From DATEDA01 sp963789885 (GTDB taxonomy: Bacteria; Pseudomonadota; Gammaproteobacteria; Burkholderiales; SG8-39): a DNA stretch of 64,000 bases. Position 1 is the stretch's first letter, and every line of letters starts with the position of its first letter. The DNA is taken from contig CAWBNB010000029.1 of NCBI GenBank assembly GCA_963789885.1, positions 124,001-188,000 of the forward strand, in the 5' to 3' direction. The notes beneath the pieces were generated by a model. That model saw only the letters and a program-made list of their open reading frames with translations, had not been told where the DNA came from and did no database searches. Positions 9,213-18,865 of this stretch are shown one piece after another. Made by a program: the position numbers and the translations under genes.

Positions 9213-11796
9213 TCACTGCAGCGCTGCCAGCAGATCCTGTTCGAGCTGCAGCACCGTCTTCGGCTTCGCCAGCGCCTCCCCCGAGACCACGAACACGTCT
9301 TCCGCACGCTCGCCGAGCGTGACGATCTTCGCGGTGTGCAGGTCGACGTGGTACTGGTTGAACACGCGCGCGATGCCGTAGAGGAGGCCGGGGCGATCGC
9401 CGGCGGTGATCGAGACGAGGTGGTATTGCCCCTTCTCGTCCGGCCGGATGTGGACCTCCGGGGTGATCGGGAAGTGCTTGAGCTGGCGCGACACGCGCCC
9501 GCGCGCGGGCGCTCCGAGCGGCGTGCGGCGCTCGAGCCGTTCGGCGAGCTCGTGCTCGATCAGCCCCATCATGTCGCGATAGTGGTGCGAAGTACCGGTC
9601 CCGAGCACGAGGAACGTGTCGAGGGCGTAACCGTGGCGCGTCGTGTGGATCTTCGCGTCGACGATCGAGTAGTTGATCGACTCGAAGTAGCCGCAGATGC
9701 GCGCGAAGAGGTCGGCCTCGTCCTTGGCGTAGATCATCACTTGGAGCCCCTCGCCGATCGGCGAGAGGCGCGCCTTCACCACCGGCCGCTCGGTGTGCAC
9801 GCGGTAGTGCAGGGTGCGGGTCTGCCAGGCGATCTCCTGCGGCTCGTGCCGCAGGAAGTACGCGACATCGAGCTCGCGCCACAACGCCTCGCCCGCGGTG
9901 TCGGAGAGCGCGTATAGCCGCAGCAGCCGCAGCGCCTCGGCCTGCTTTGCCTGCACGTCCTGGTCGTAGCCGACCGAGGCGCCACGCAGGATGCGCCGCG
10001 TGAGGCGGAAGAGATCCTCGAGCAGCTTGCCTTTCCACGCGTTCCACACCTTCGGGCTCGTGCCGCGAATGTCGGCGACCGTCAGGAGGTACAGCGCGAC
10101 GAGGCGGCGCTCCGTCCCGACGATCCCGGCGAACTCGCGGATCACGTCCGGATCGAAGAGGTCGCGTTTCTGCGCGACCGACGACATCGTGAGGTGGTGC
10201 TCGACCAGGAACTCGACCAGCGCCACGTCCTCGGGCGGCAGCCCGTGGGCGCGCGCGAACCGCCGCGCGTCGATGCGGCCGAGGCGGGAATGGTCGCCGC
10301 CGCGGCCCTTGGCGATGTCGTGGAAGATCGCCGCGACGTACAGCAGCCAGTAACGCTCGAAATTGGCGGCGAGGCGGCTGCAGAGCGGGTACTCGTGCGC
10401 GAACTCGACCATCGTGAACCGCCGCAGGTTGCGCACCACCATCAGGATGTGCTGGTCCACGGTGTACACGTGGAAGAGGTCGTGCTGCATCTGGCCGACG
10501 ATCTTGCCGAAGGCGGTGAGGTAGCGGCCGAGGATCCCGTACTGGTTCATGCGACGGAGCTCGTGTACCAGGCCGCGCGGCTGCCGCAGGATCTCGAGGA
10601 ACGTCGCGCGATTCACCGGATCGGCCCGGAAGGCGCTGTCGATCCGCCGTCGCGCGCGCCACAAGGCGCGCAGCGTGGGGGCAGTCATCCCTTTCAGTTC
10701 GGCGTGCTTCTGCAGCAACAGGAAACTCTCGAGGATCGCGTGCGGTTCGCGCTCGAAGAGCCCCGCGTCGCACACGTCCAGGAGCTCGCGTACCGCCTGG
10801 AACCGTTCGTTGATCGGCTCCGGCGGGGCGTCGAAGGCCGGAAAGATCGCCGCGCCGAGGTTCTGGAGCACCGTGGTGTTCAGCTGCGTCACCGCCTTCG
10901 CGGTGCGGAAGTAGCGCTGCATGAACACTTCGCTCGCGCGCCTCGTCGGCGTGGCGGCGAAGCCGAAGGCCTTGGCGAGCGCGTCCTGATAATCGAACAG
11001 GATCCGGTCCTCGCGCCGGCCGGCAAGCTAGATGCAGCCGGATCCGCACGCGCGCCAGCCAATCCGCGTGCCGCTTGAGCTGAGTCCCCTCCTCGCGGGT
11101 CACCAGCCCCCGCGCCGCGAGCTCGCGCCAGTCGCGCCCGAGTCCGCTTGCGCGGCTTACCCAGAGGACCACCTGGAGGTCGCGCAGGCCGCCCGGGGCT
11201 TCCTTGAGGTTCGGCTCCAGGCTGTACGGGCTGTCCTGGAACTTCGCGTGCCGCTGCTCCTGCTCGAGCCGCTTCGCCTTGAAGAACGCCTGCGAGTCGA
11301 AGCCGTCGTGGAGGCGGTCGTAGAGCTGCGCGAAGAGCGTGCGGCTCCCCGCGATCAACCGCGCCTCGAGAAGCGAGGTCTGGACGGTGACGTCCTTTGC
11401 GGCCTCGTCGCGGCACTCCTCGACCGTCCGCACGCTGTGGCCGAGCTCGAGCCCGACGTCCCAGAGCCGGCCGACGAACTGCTCGACCTGTGCGACGCCG
11501 GCCGGATCGAGGGCATGCGGCAGCAGGCACAGGACGTCGACGTCCGAGTGCGGATAGAGCTCGCCGCGGCCGAAGCCCCCCACCGCGACGAGCGCGAGCT
11601 GGCGCGGCAGGCCGGACTCGCGCCACAGCTCCCGCAGGCTCGCGTCGACGAGCTGACGATGACGCCTCAGGAAGCGCGCTGCATCCGCGTCGGACTCGTA
11701 CTCGCTGCGGAGCGCGGCACGCGCCTGCGCGAGGCGCTGGCGCAGCCCCGACGCGTAGTCCGGCGCCTCGAGGCGTCGCGCAGGGACCGAGGCCAC
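9213..11796 (-). CDS. glnD: Bifunctional uridylyltransferase/uridylyl-removing enzyme GlnD (one frameshift)
   Basis: Nitrogen sensor that uridylylates PII proteins when glutamine is low and removes the UMP when it is high. Domains in order are a nucleotidyltransferase with GGFGRGELYPHSDVDVL at residues 73-89, a GlnD PII-uridylyltransferase middle region, an HD domain (FHDIAKGRGGDHS) and two C-terminal ACT domains (ICGYFESINYSIVDAKI and RPGLLYGIARVFNQYHVDL). The frame changes once near nt 11029, where one extra base (CATCTAGCTT in the sense strand) breaks RIRLHLLAGRREDRILFDYQ. Skipping it gives about 860 residues, the normal length. The GTG start 11 bp after map is inferred, and no ATG is better placed. 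map-glnD order is typical. Confidence 0.93.
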
Positions 11797-11807
11797 CCGC
11801 GAGACTC

Positions 11808-12614
11808 CTAAGCCGCCTCGAGCGACTGCGGCATCGGGGGCGCTCCGGACGAAACGGTCAGCACCTCGTAACCGGACTCGGTGACGAGCACGGTGTGCTC
11901 CCATTGCGCCGAGAGGCTGTGATCCTTGGTGACGATCGTCCAGCCGTCGGCGAGCTCGCGGATCGCCGGCTTGCCGGCGTTGATCATCGGCTCGACGGTG
12001 AAGATCATTCCCGGCTGCAGCCGCAGGCCGGTACCGGGGCGGCCGTAGTGCAGGACCTGCGGCTCCTCGTGGAACCGCCGGCCGATGCCGTGGCCGCAGA
12101 ACTCGCGCACGATGCTGTAGCCCCGGTTCTCCGCGTGGCGCTGGATCGCGGCGCCGATGTCGCCGAGGAAGGCTCCCGGGCGCACCGCGAGGATTCCGAG
12201 CCACATCGCCTCGTAGGTCACCTCGCACAGCCGCCGCGCCTGGATCGAGGGCTCGCCGACGTAGAACATCCGGCTCGTGTCGCCGTGGAACCCGTCCTTG
12301 ATCACGGTCACGTCGATGTTGAGGATGTCGCCGTGCTTGAGCACCCGGTCGCCCGGGACGCCATGACAGACCTGGTGGTTGACCGAGGTGCAGATCGCCT
12401 TCGGAAAGGGCGGATAGCCGGGCGGCGCGTAGTTGAGCGGCGCCGGCACCGTGTGCTGAACCTCGCGCATGTACTCGTGGCACAGCCGGTCGAGCTCGGC
12501 GGTCGTGACGCCCGCCTTCACGTGCGGCGCGATGAAGTCGAGGACCTCGGCCGCGAGGCGTCCCGCGATCCGCATCCGCTCGATCTCTTCCACGCCCTTC
12601 AGGAGGACCGCCAT
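11808..12614 (-). CDS. map: Methionine aminopeptidase type I
   Basis: Removes the N-terminal methionine from nascent proteins after deformylation. The protein has 268 residues. The five metal ligands of the pita-bread fold are all visible: D101 (LNIDVTVI), D112 (HGDTSRMF), H175 (CGHGIG), E208 (FTVEPMI) and E239 (QWEHTVLV). H84 in QVCHGVP is the conserved substrate-site histidine. It is divergent from rpsB, the usual map/rpsB arrangement, and upstream of glnD on the same strand. Confidence 0.96.
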   Translation of the reverse strand: MAVLLKGVEEIERMRIAGRLAAEVLDFIAPHVKAGVTTAELDRLCHEYMREVQHTVPAPLNYAPPGYPPFPKAICTSVNHQVCHGVPGDRVLKHGDILNIDVTVIKDGFHGDTSRMFYVGEPSIQARRLCEVTYEAMWLGILAVRPGAFLGDIGAAIQRHAENRGYSIVREFCGHGIGRRFHEEPQVLHYGRPGTGLRLQPGMIFTVEPMINAGKPAIRELADGWTIVTKDHSLSAQWEHTVLVTESGYEVLTVSSGAPPMPQSLEAA

Positions 12615-12728
12615 GTCGGGTTCAAAAAAGCCGTGAGGATAGTGGAACGTATGGGGCAGGGCAAACCGGACCGGCCTCGCCGCCAGCCCACCATCGACGG
12701 GTTAATTCGCTGTTTGACAAGGAAAATA

Positions 12729-12758
12729 TTGAGCCACACCCACCGCACGTGATACACT
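12729..12758 (+). promoter_or_regulatory. Probable sigma-70 promoter of rpsB-tsf
   Basis: TTGAGC (12729-12734) and TACACT (12753-12758) are separated by 18 bp, about 196 bp before rpsB. A second -35-like TTGACA lies at 12714-12719 but has no -10 at proper spacing. The position in the map/rpsB divergent gap fits the start of the ribosomal-protein transcript. Confidence 0.55.
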
Positions 12759-12792
12759 CGCCGGCTAGTTTGCCTCAAGCGGCGACCGTTGC

Positions 12793-12929
12793 CTCGGCAG
12801 CGGCCTTTGCGGTCGGCAGACTCGCGGGTCGGCAGCCGATGAATGAACCCGCGAAATTTCGCGCCTGTCCAGTCAGGGTGCCTCCGATGCCTCAGGGCAA
12901 GGAGGTAAGTGCGGGCAGTGCGTCAGTGA
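12793..12929 (+). promoter_or_regulatory. Structured rpsB leader with a stranded strong Shine-Dalgarno
   Basis: This is part of the 340-bp map/rpsB gap. TCGGCAG occurs three times (12793, 12812, 12828). An 8-bp stem pairs TCGCGGGT (12821-12828) with ACCCGCGA (12847-12854), and it abuts a perfect 14-bp palindrome at 12850-12863. A full-strength AAGGAGGT at 12899-12906 lies 48 bp before the rpsB ATG, too far to serve it directly. It precedes tiny reading frames (GTG at 12909 or 12918, both ending at TGA 12927-12929). Autoregulation of rpsB by S2 through its leader is known in E. coli. A similar role here is inference. Confidence 0.4.
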
Positions 12930-12954
12930 TCAACCCTAGACGAAAGCGAGAGTC

Positions 12955-13701
12955 ATGACCACGACGATGCGCCAGATGCTGGAGGCCGGCGTCCATTTCG
13001 GCCACCAGACGCGCTACTGGAATCCGAAGATGGCACCGTTCATCTTCGGCCACCGCAACAAGATCCACATCATCAACCTCGAGCAGACGCTCGCCCTCTA
13101 CAACGAGGCGGCGAAGTTCGTCCGCAAGCTGGCCGCGAACAAGGGCGTGATCCTGTTCGTCGGCACCAAGCGCCAGGCGCGCGAGATCGTGCGCGAAGAG
13201 GCGATCCGCGGCGGCATGCCGTTCGTCGACCACCGCTGGCTCGGCGGCATGCTCACCAACTTCAAGACCGTGAAGCAGTCGATCAAGCGCCTGAAGGAGA
13301 TGGAGGCGCAGGTCGAGGAGGGCAGCGTCGAGCGCATGCCGAAGAAGGAGGCGCTGCACTTCCAGCGCGAGCTCGCCAAGCTCGAGCGCAGCCTGGGCGG
13401 CATCAAGACGCTCGACGGCCCGCCGGACGCGCTGTTCGTGATCGACGTCGGCTACCACAAGGGCGCGGTGGCGGAAGCGAAGAAGCTCGGCATCCCGATC
13501 GTGGCCGTGGTCGACACCAACCATTCGCCGGACGGGATCGCCTACGTCATCCCGGGCAACGACGACTCGAGCCGGGCGATCCGGCTCTACGCCCGGGGCA
13601 TCGCCGATGCGGTGATGGAGGGCAAATCGCAATCGCTGCAGGAGATCGTCGCCGCCTCGGCCGACGAGTTCGTGGAGGTCGAGGAGGCGGGCGGAGCGTG
13701 A
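12955..13701 (+). CDS. rpsB: 30S ribosomal protein S2
   Basis: Component of the small ribosomal subunit. The protein has 248 residues and contains the family signatures MLEAGVHFGHQTRYWNPKM near the N terminus and PDALFVIDVGYHKGAVAEA in the second half. It heads the rpsB-tsf-pyrH-frr gene order. Start choice follows the TMRQMLEAG alignment. A terminator-like hairpin follows it before tsf, so the S2:EF-Ts ratio may be set by partial termination. Confidence 0.98.
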   Translation: MTTTMRQMLEAGVHFGHQTRYWNPKMAPFIFGHRNKIHIINLEQTLALYNEAAKFVRKLAANKGVILFVGTKRQAREIVREEAIRGGMPFVDHRWLGGMLTNFKTVKQSIKRLKEMEAQVEEGSVERMPKKEALHFQRELAKLERSLGGIKTLDGPPDALFVIDVGYHKGAVAEAKKLGIPIVAVVDTNHSPDGIAYVIPGNDDSSRAIRLYARGIADAVMEGKSQSLQEIVAASADEFVEVEEAGGA

Positions 13702-13726
13702 GGCCCCGCCCGAACCGATCCCAAGC

Positions 13727-13750
13727 GGGGGCGTCGAAGCCCCCTTTTTT
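13727..13750 (+). terminator. Rho-independent terminator/attenuator between rpsB and tsf
   Basis: GGGGGC, a 6-nt loop (GTCGAA) and GCCCCC form a perfect GC stem followed at once by TTTTTT (13745-13750). This is a canonical intrinsic terminator 25 bp after the rpsB stop. As tsf follows on the same strand with no obvious promoter of its own, partial readthrough is the likely mode. Confidence 0.8.
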
Positions 13751-13815
13751 CAGGTGCGGCAGGTTGCTGGCTCTTCCGGGCAGGCCCGGGGAGCGTCGAG
13801 AACAGGAGTAACGGC

Positions 13816-14694
<879 letters not shown>

Positions 14695-14698
14695 AGCC

Positions 14699-15415
14699 AT
14701 GTCGCAGCCGAAGTACAAGCGCATCCTCCTCAAGCTCTCCGGCGAAGCGCTGATGGGGGAGGACCCCTTCGGCATCAACCGCCAGACGATCGAGATGATC
14801 GTCGATGAGGTCGCCACCGTCGCCAGCCTCGGCGTCGAGATCGGCGCGGTGATCGGCGGCGGCAACATCTTTCGCGGCGTCGCGCTCGGCGCCGCGGGGA
14901 TGGACCGGGCGACCGCCGACTACATGGGCATGCTGGCGACGATCATGAACGCGCTGGCGCTGGCCGACGTGATGCGCCAGAAGGGCCTCAACGCACGCGT
15001 CCAGTCGGCGATCAACATCGAGCAGATCGTCGAACCCTACATCCGGCCGAAGGCGATCCGTTACCTCGAGGAGGGCAAGATCGTCGTCTTCGCCGCCGGG
15101 ACCGGGAATCCGTTCTTCACCACCGACACCGCGGCCGCGCTGCGCGGGAGCGAGATCGGTGCCGAGGTGGTCCTCAAGGCCACCAAGGTGGACGGCGTGT
15201 ACAGCGCCGACCCGAAGACCCACCCCGACGCGAAGCGCTACCAGCGCATCTCCTTCGACGAGGCGATCACGCAGCACCTGCGCGTGATGGACACGACCGC
15301 GCTCGCCCTGTGCCGGGATCAGAAACTGCCGATCATCGTGTTCAGTCTCTACAAGCGCGGTGCGCTCAAGCGCATCGTGCTCGGCGAGGATGAAGGGACC
15401 CTGGTGCACCTTTAG
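14699..15415 (+). CDS. pyrH: UMP kinase
   Basis: Phosphorylates UMP to UDP and feeds all pyrimidine nucleotides. The bacterial enzyme is a hexamer of the amino-acid kinase fold. The protein has 238 residues, with LKLSGEALMG near the N terminus, GGGNIFRG for nucleotide binding, and the C-terminal TALALCRDQKLPIIVF. It starts 4 bp after tsf and is followed by frr after 12 bp, as in most Proteobacteria. Confidence 0.97.
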   Translation: MSQPKYKRILLKLSGEALMGEDPFGINRQTIEMIVDEVATVASLGVEIGAVIGGGNIFRGVALGAAGMDRATADYMGMLATIMNALALADVMRQKGLNARVQSAINIEQIVEPYIRPKAIRYLEEGKIVVFAAGTGNPFFTTDTAAALRGSEIGAEVVLKATKVDGVYSADPKTHPDAKRYQRISFDEAITQHLRVMDTTALALCRDQKLPIIVFSLYKRGALKRIVLGEDEGTLVHL

Positions 15416-15427
15416 GAGGACACCGCG

Positions 15428-15988
15428 ATGGACGTCGTACAGATCAAGAAGACGGCCGAGGACAAGATGAAGAAGTCGCTCGAGGCGCTGAAGACCGATC
15501 TTGCCAAGGTCCGGACCGGTCGCGCGCACACCGGGCTCCTCGACCACATCCGGGTCGATTACTACGGCCAGGCGATGCCGCTCAATCAGGTGGCGAACGT
15601 CACGCTGATCGACGCGCGCACGATCGGCATCCAGCCCTGGGAGAAGAAGATGGGCGCGGTGATCGAGAAGGCGATCCGCGAGTCCGACCTCGGGCTCAAC
15701 CCGGCGGCGCAGGGCGAGCTGATCCGCGTGCCGATGCCGGCGCTCACCGAGGAGCGCCGCAAGGAGCTGACCAAGGTCGTGCGGCACGAGGGCGAGAACG
15801 CGCGCGTGGCGATCCGCAACCTGCGCCGCGACGCGAACACCCACCTCAAGGAAATGCTGAAGAAACACGAGCTCCCCGAGGACCAGGAGCGCCGCGCGCA
15901 GGACGAGATCCAGAAGCTCACCGACCGTTACATCGCCGAGGTCGACAAGCTGGTACAGCAGAAGGAAGCCGATGTGATGCACGTGTAG
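15428..15988 (+). CDS. frr: Ribosome recycling factor
   Basis: Acts with EF-G to split terminated ribosomes. The protein has 186 residues. The three-helix bundle sequence includes LAKVRTGRAHTGLLD, IRVPMPALTEERRKEL and VAIRNLRRDAN, all characteristic. A strong TAGGAGGA site precedes the ATG. It lies between pyrH and uppS in the standard order. Confidence 0.98.
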   Translation: MDVVQIKKTAEDKMKKSLEALKTDLAKVRTGRAHTGLLDHIRVDYYGQAMPLNQVANVTLIDARTIGIQPWEKKMGAVIEKAIRESDLGLNPAAQGELIRVPMPALTEERRKELTKVVRHEGENARVAIRNLRRDANTHLKEMLKKHELPEDQERRAQDEIQKLTDRYIAEVDKLVQQKEADVMHV

Positions 15989-16022
15989 CATTCCGCACGC
16001 ACGCGCACCCGACTCCGCCCCG

Positions 16023-16826
16023 ATGCACGAGAGCACTACACAAAGCATCCCGAAGACCGGGCCCGTCCCGCGCCACGTCGCGATCATCATGGACGGTAAC
16101 GGCCGCTGGGCCAAGAACCGCTTCCTGCCCCGCGTCGCCGGGCACCAACGCGGCAAGGAGGCGGTGCGCGCCACGGTGCGTGCCTGCGGCGAGCGCGGCG
16201 TCGAGTACCTCACGCTGTTCGCGTTCAGCTCGGAGAACTGGCGACGCCCCGCCGACGAGGTTTCGGTCCTGAAACAGCTGTTCCGCGGCGCGCTCGAGCA
16301 GGAAGTGAGCAAACTCCACGAAGTCGGGATCCGCCTCCGCGTCATCGGAAACCTCGCGCCGTTCGGGGAAGCGATCGTCGATCTCGTGCGGCGCGCCGAG
16401 GAATTGACCGCCGCGAATCGGCGACTGACGCTCACGATCGCCGCCAACTACGGCGGGCGCTGGGACCTGCTGCAAGCGATCAACGCGATGGCGCGTGCAC
16501 ACCCGGAGCGCGCTGGCAGTTACACCGAGCGCGACCTCACGCCCTACCTGGCGATGAGCTACGCACCGGAGCCGGATCTCTTCATCCGCACCGGCGGCGA
16601 GCAGCGGATCTCGAACTTCCTCGTCTGGCAGCTCGCGTACTCCGAGCTCTACTTCACCGACACCCTATGGCCCGACTTCGACGCGGCTGCCCTGGACGCC
16701 GCCATCGCATCGTACCGCGAGCGCGAGCGGCGCTTCGGGCGCACGAGCGAGCAGCTCGTCGAGGCGACCGCGGCTGCCCCCGCTGGCGTTGCCGACCTGC
16801 CCGACGCACGTCGCAAGCTGGCGTAG
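16023..16826 (+). CDS. uppS: Undecaprenyl diphosphate synthase
   Basis: Cis-prenyltransferase that makes the C55 lipid carrier for peptidoglycan and O-antigen. The protein has 267 residues. IMDGNGRWA at residues 22-30 carries the catalytic D24. The C-terminal substrate motif (FIRTGGEQRISNF, then LYFTDTLWPDF) is complete. It is followed 12 bp later by cdsA, and both use C55 or glycerolipid metabolism at the inner membrane. Confidence 0.97.
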   Translation: MHESTTQSIPKTGPVPRHVAIIMDGNGRWAKNRFLPRVAGHQRGKEAVRATVRACGERGVEYLTLFAFSSENWRRPADEVSVLKQLFRGALEQEVSKLHEVGIRLRVIGNLAPFGEAIVDLVRRAEELTAANRRLTLTIAANYGGRWDLLQAINAMARAHPERAGSYTERDLTPYLAMSYAPEPDLFIRTGGEQRISNFLVWQLAYSELYFTDTLWPDFDAAALDAAIASYRERERRFGRTSEQLVEATAAAPAGVADLPDARRKLA

Positions 16827-16838
16827 CCGCGGCGCGCG

Positions 16839-17669
16839 ATGCTCCGCGACCGGGTCATCACCGCCATCGCGCTCATCGCCGCGTTGTTGGCGGCGCTCTT
16901 CTGGCTGCCCCCGATCGGCTGGACGGCGCTCGCTGCGGCGGTGCTTGCGGCTGCGGCTTGGGAGTGGGCCGGCTTCGCGCGCGCCCGCTCAGGGGGCCGG
17001 ATCCTCTACGCCACGGCGACGACCGGTGCGGGGTTGGCAGCCGCATACGGGTCGGGGCTCGCCGAAGGGGGTGCCGGCCTCCTCGCGCTTGCGCCGCTCT
17101 ACGCGCTCGCGCTCGCGTTCTGGGTGGTCGGGGCGCCGCTCTGGCTCGCGCGGCGGCCCGCGGCGCCGTCTCCGGTGCTCGTCCTCGCGGTGGGCTGGAT
17201 CGTGCTGTTGCCGACCTTCCTCGCGCTGGTGCAGCTGCGCAACCTCGGTTCGGGGATGCTGCTCGCATTCATGGGCACGGTCTGGGTCGCCGACATCGCC
17301 GCATACGCCGTCGGGCGGAAGCTCGGTCGCAACAAGCTCGCGCCGCACATCAGCCCGGGCAAGACCTGGGAGGGGTTCTATGGTGCGCTCGCCGCAACGG
17401 CGGTGTACGCTGCCGCCTGGATCGGGCTCTTTCGCGGCGCGACGCCGACGGCGGTCCGCGACCTGCCCTGGAGCCCGGTGTGGATGATCGTGCTGATCGA
17501 GGCGCTGGCGGTGCTCTCCGTCCTCGGTGATCTCCTCGAGTCGGCGATGAAGCGCCAGGCCGGCCTGAAAGACAGCAGCAACCTTCTGCCGGGGCACGGC
17601 GGGATCCTCGACCGCATCGACGCGCTGACGCCCGTCCTGCCGACGGCCGCGCTGGTGAACATGATATGA
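16839..17669 (+). CDS. cdsA: Phosphatidate cytidylyltransferase
   Basis: Forms CDP-diacylglycerol from phosphatidic acid and CTP, the branch point of phospholipid synthesis. The protein has 276 residues and is strongly hydrophobic, with about seven or eight membrane segments. The family signature near the C terminus is intact (SAMKRQAGLKDSSNLLPGHG then GILDRIDAL, about residues 235-262). Its stop overlaps the dxr start by 4 bp (ATGA), so the two are translationally coupled. Confidence 0.96.
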   Translation: MLRDRVITAIALIAALLAALFWLPPIGWTALAAAVLAAAAWEWAGFARARSGGRILYATATTGAGLAAAYGSGLAEGGAGLLALAPLYALALAFWVVGAPLWLARRPAAPSPVLVLAVGWIVLLPTFLALVQLRNLGSGMLLAFMGTVWVADIAAYAVGRKLGRNKLAPHISPGKTWEGFYGALAATAVYAAAWIGLFRGATPTAVRDLPWSPVWMIVLIEALAVLSVLGDLLESAMKRQAGLKDSSNLLPGHGGILDRIDALTPVLPTAALVNMI

Positions 17670-18865
17670 GCTCGATCCAGAACGTGGCGATCCTCGGCGC
17701 GACCGGCTCGATCGGTCGCAGCACGCTCGACGTGATCGCCCGGCACCCGGACCGCTTCCGCGCGTTCGCCTTGACGGCTCACACGCAGGCCGGCGAGCTC
17801 TTCGAGCTCGCCCTCCGCCACCGGCCGCGGTTCGTGGTACTCGGCGACGAAGCGCAGGCTCGAGACCTGCGGGGGCGGCTCGCTGCGGCAGGCTCCACGG
17901 TCGAGGTGCTGGCGGGAGCCGAAGCCCTCGCCGCGGTCGCCGCGCACCCCGAAGTCGACGCCGTGATGGCGGCGATCGTGGGCGCCGCCGGCCTCGCGCC
18001 GACCCTCGCCGCGGCCCGCGCCGCGAAGAAGGTCCTCCTCGCGAACAAGGAAGCGCTGGTGATGGCCGCGCCGATCTTCATGGCCGCGGTCCGGGAGGCG
18101 GCCGCGACCCTGCTGCCGATCGACAGCGAGCACAACGCGATCTTCCAGTGCCTGCCGCAGGGCAGGGGCGGAAGCCTCGCCGCGCGGGGCGTCCGCAAGA
18201 TCGTGCTGACCGGCTCCGGAGGTCCGTTCCGGTCGCGCCCGCTCGCCGAGCTCGCATCGGTCACGCCCGACCAGGCGTGCGCGCACCCGACCTGGAACAT
18301 GGGGCGCAAGATCTCGGTCGACTCGGCCACGATGATGAACAAGGCGCTCGAGATCATCGAGGCAGCGTGGCTCTTCGGCGCCGGCCCGGACGAGATCGAA
18401 GTGCTCGTGCACCCGCAGAGCGTCGTCCACTCGATGGTGACCTATGCCGACGGCTCGGTGATCGCCCAGCTCGGCAACCCCGACATGCGTACCCCGATCG
18501 CGCAGGCGCTCGCTCATCCCGAGCGCATCGACGCCGGAGTCTCCGCCCTCGACCTGGCGCGCATCGGCGGGTTGACGTTCGAGGCGCCGGACTTCGCGCG
18601 CTTCCGTGCGCTCGCGCTCGCCTATGCAGTGCTTGCCGCCGGCGGCACCGCCCCGGCGGTCTTCAACGCGGCGAACGAGGTCGCGGTGACCGCATTTCTC
18701 GCCCGCGACCTGGCGTTCAGCCGGATCACCGATGTCATCGAGGCCGCGCTCGCGCGCGTCCCGGCCGGCCCGGTCCGTGCGCTGGACGACGTGCTCGAGG
18801 CCGACCGCGCCGCGCGGGTCGCCGCCCGCGAGGCGCTCGGGCGCGCCCTGTCCCCTACGATATGA
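17666..18865 (+). CDS. dxr: 1-deoxy-D-xylulose-5-phosphate reductoisomerase
   Basis: Second enzyme of the MEP pathway, giving 2-C-methyl-D-erythritol-4-phosphate for isoprenoids including the UppS substrate. The protein has 399 residues. The NADPH fold starts with LGATGSIGRSTLDV. LLPIDSEHNAIFQCL holds metal and substrate contacts, and KISVDSATMMNKALE follows. It overlaps cdsA by 4 bp and rseP by 4 bp. Confidence 0.97.
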   Translation: MSSIQNVAILGATGSIGRSTLDVIARHPDRFRAFALTAHTQAGELFELALRHRPRFVVLGDEAQARDLRGRLAAAGSTVEVLAGAEALAAVAAHPEVDAVMAAIVGAAGLAPTLAAARAAKKVLLANKEALVMAAPIFMAAVREAAATLLPIDSEHNAIFQCLPQGRGGSLAARGVRKIVLTGSGGPFRSRPLAELASVTPDQACAHPTWNMGRKISVDSATMMNKALEIIEAAWLFGAGPDEIEVLVHPQSVVHSMVTYADGSVIAQLGNPDMRTPIAQALAHPERIDAGVSALDLARIGGLTFEAPDFARFRALALAYAVLAAGGTAPAVFNAANEVAVTAFLARDLAFSRITDVIEAALARVPAGPVRALDDVLEADRAARVAAREALGRALSPTI

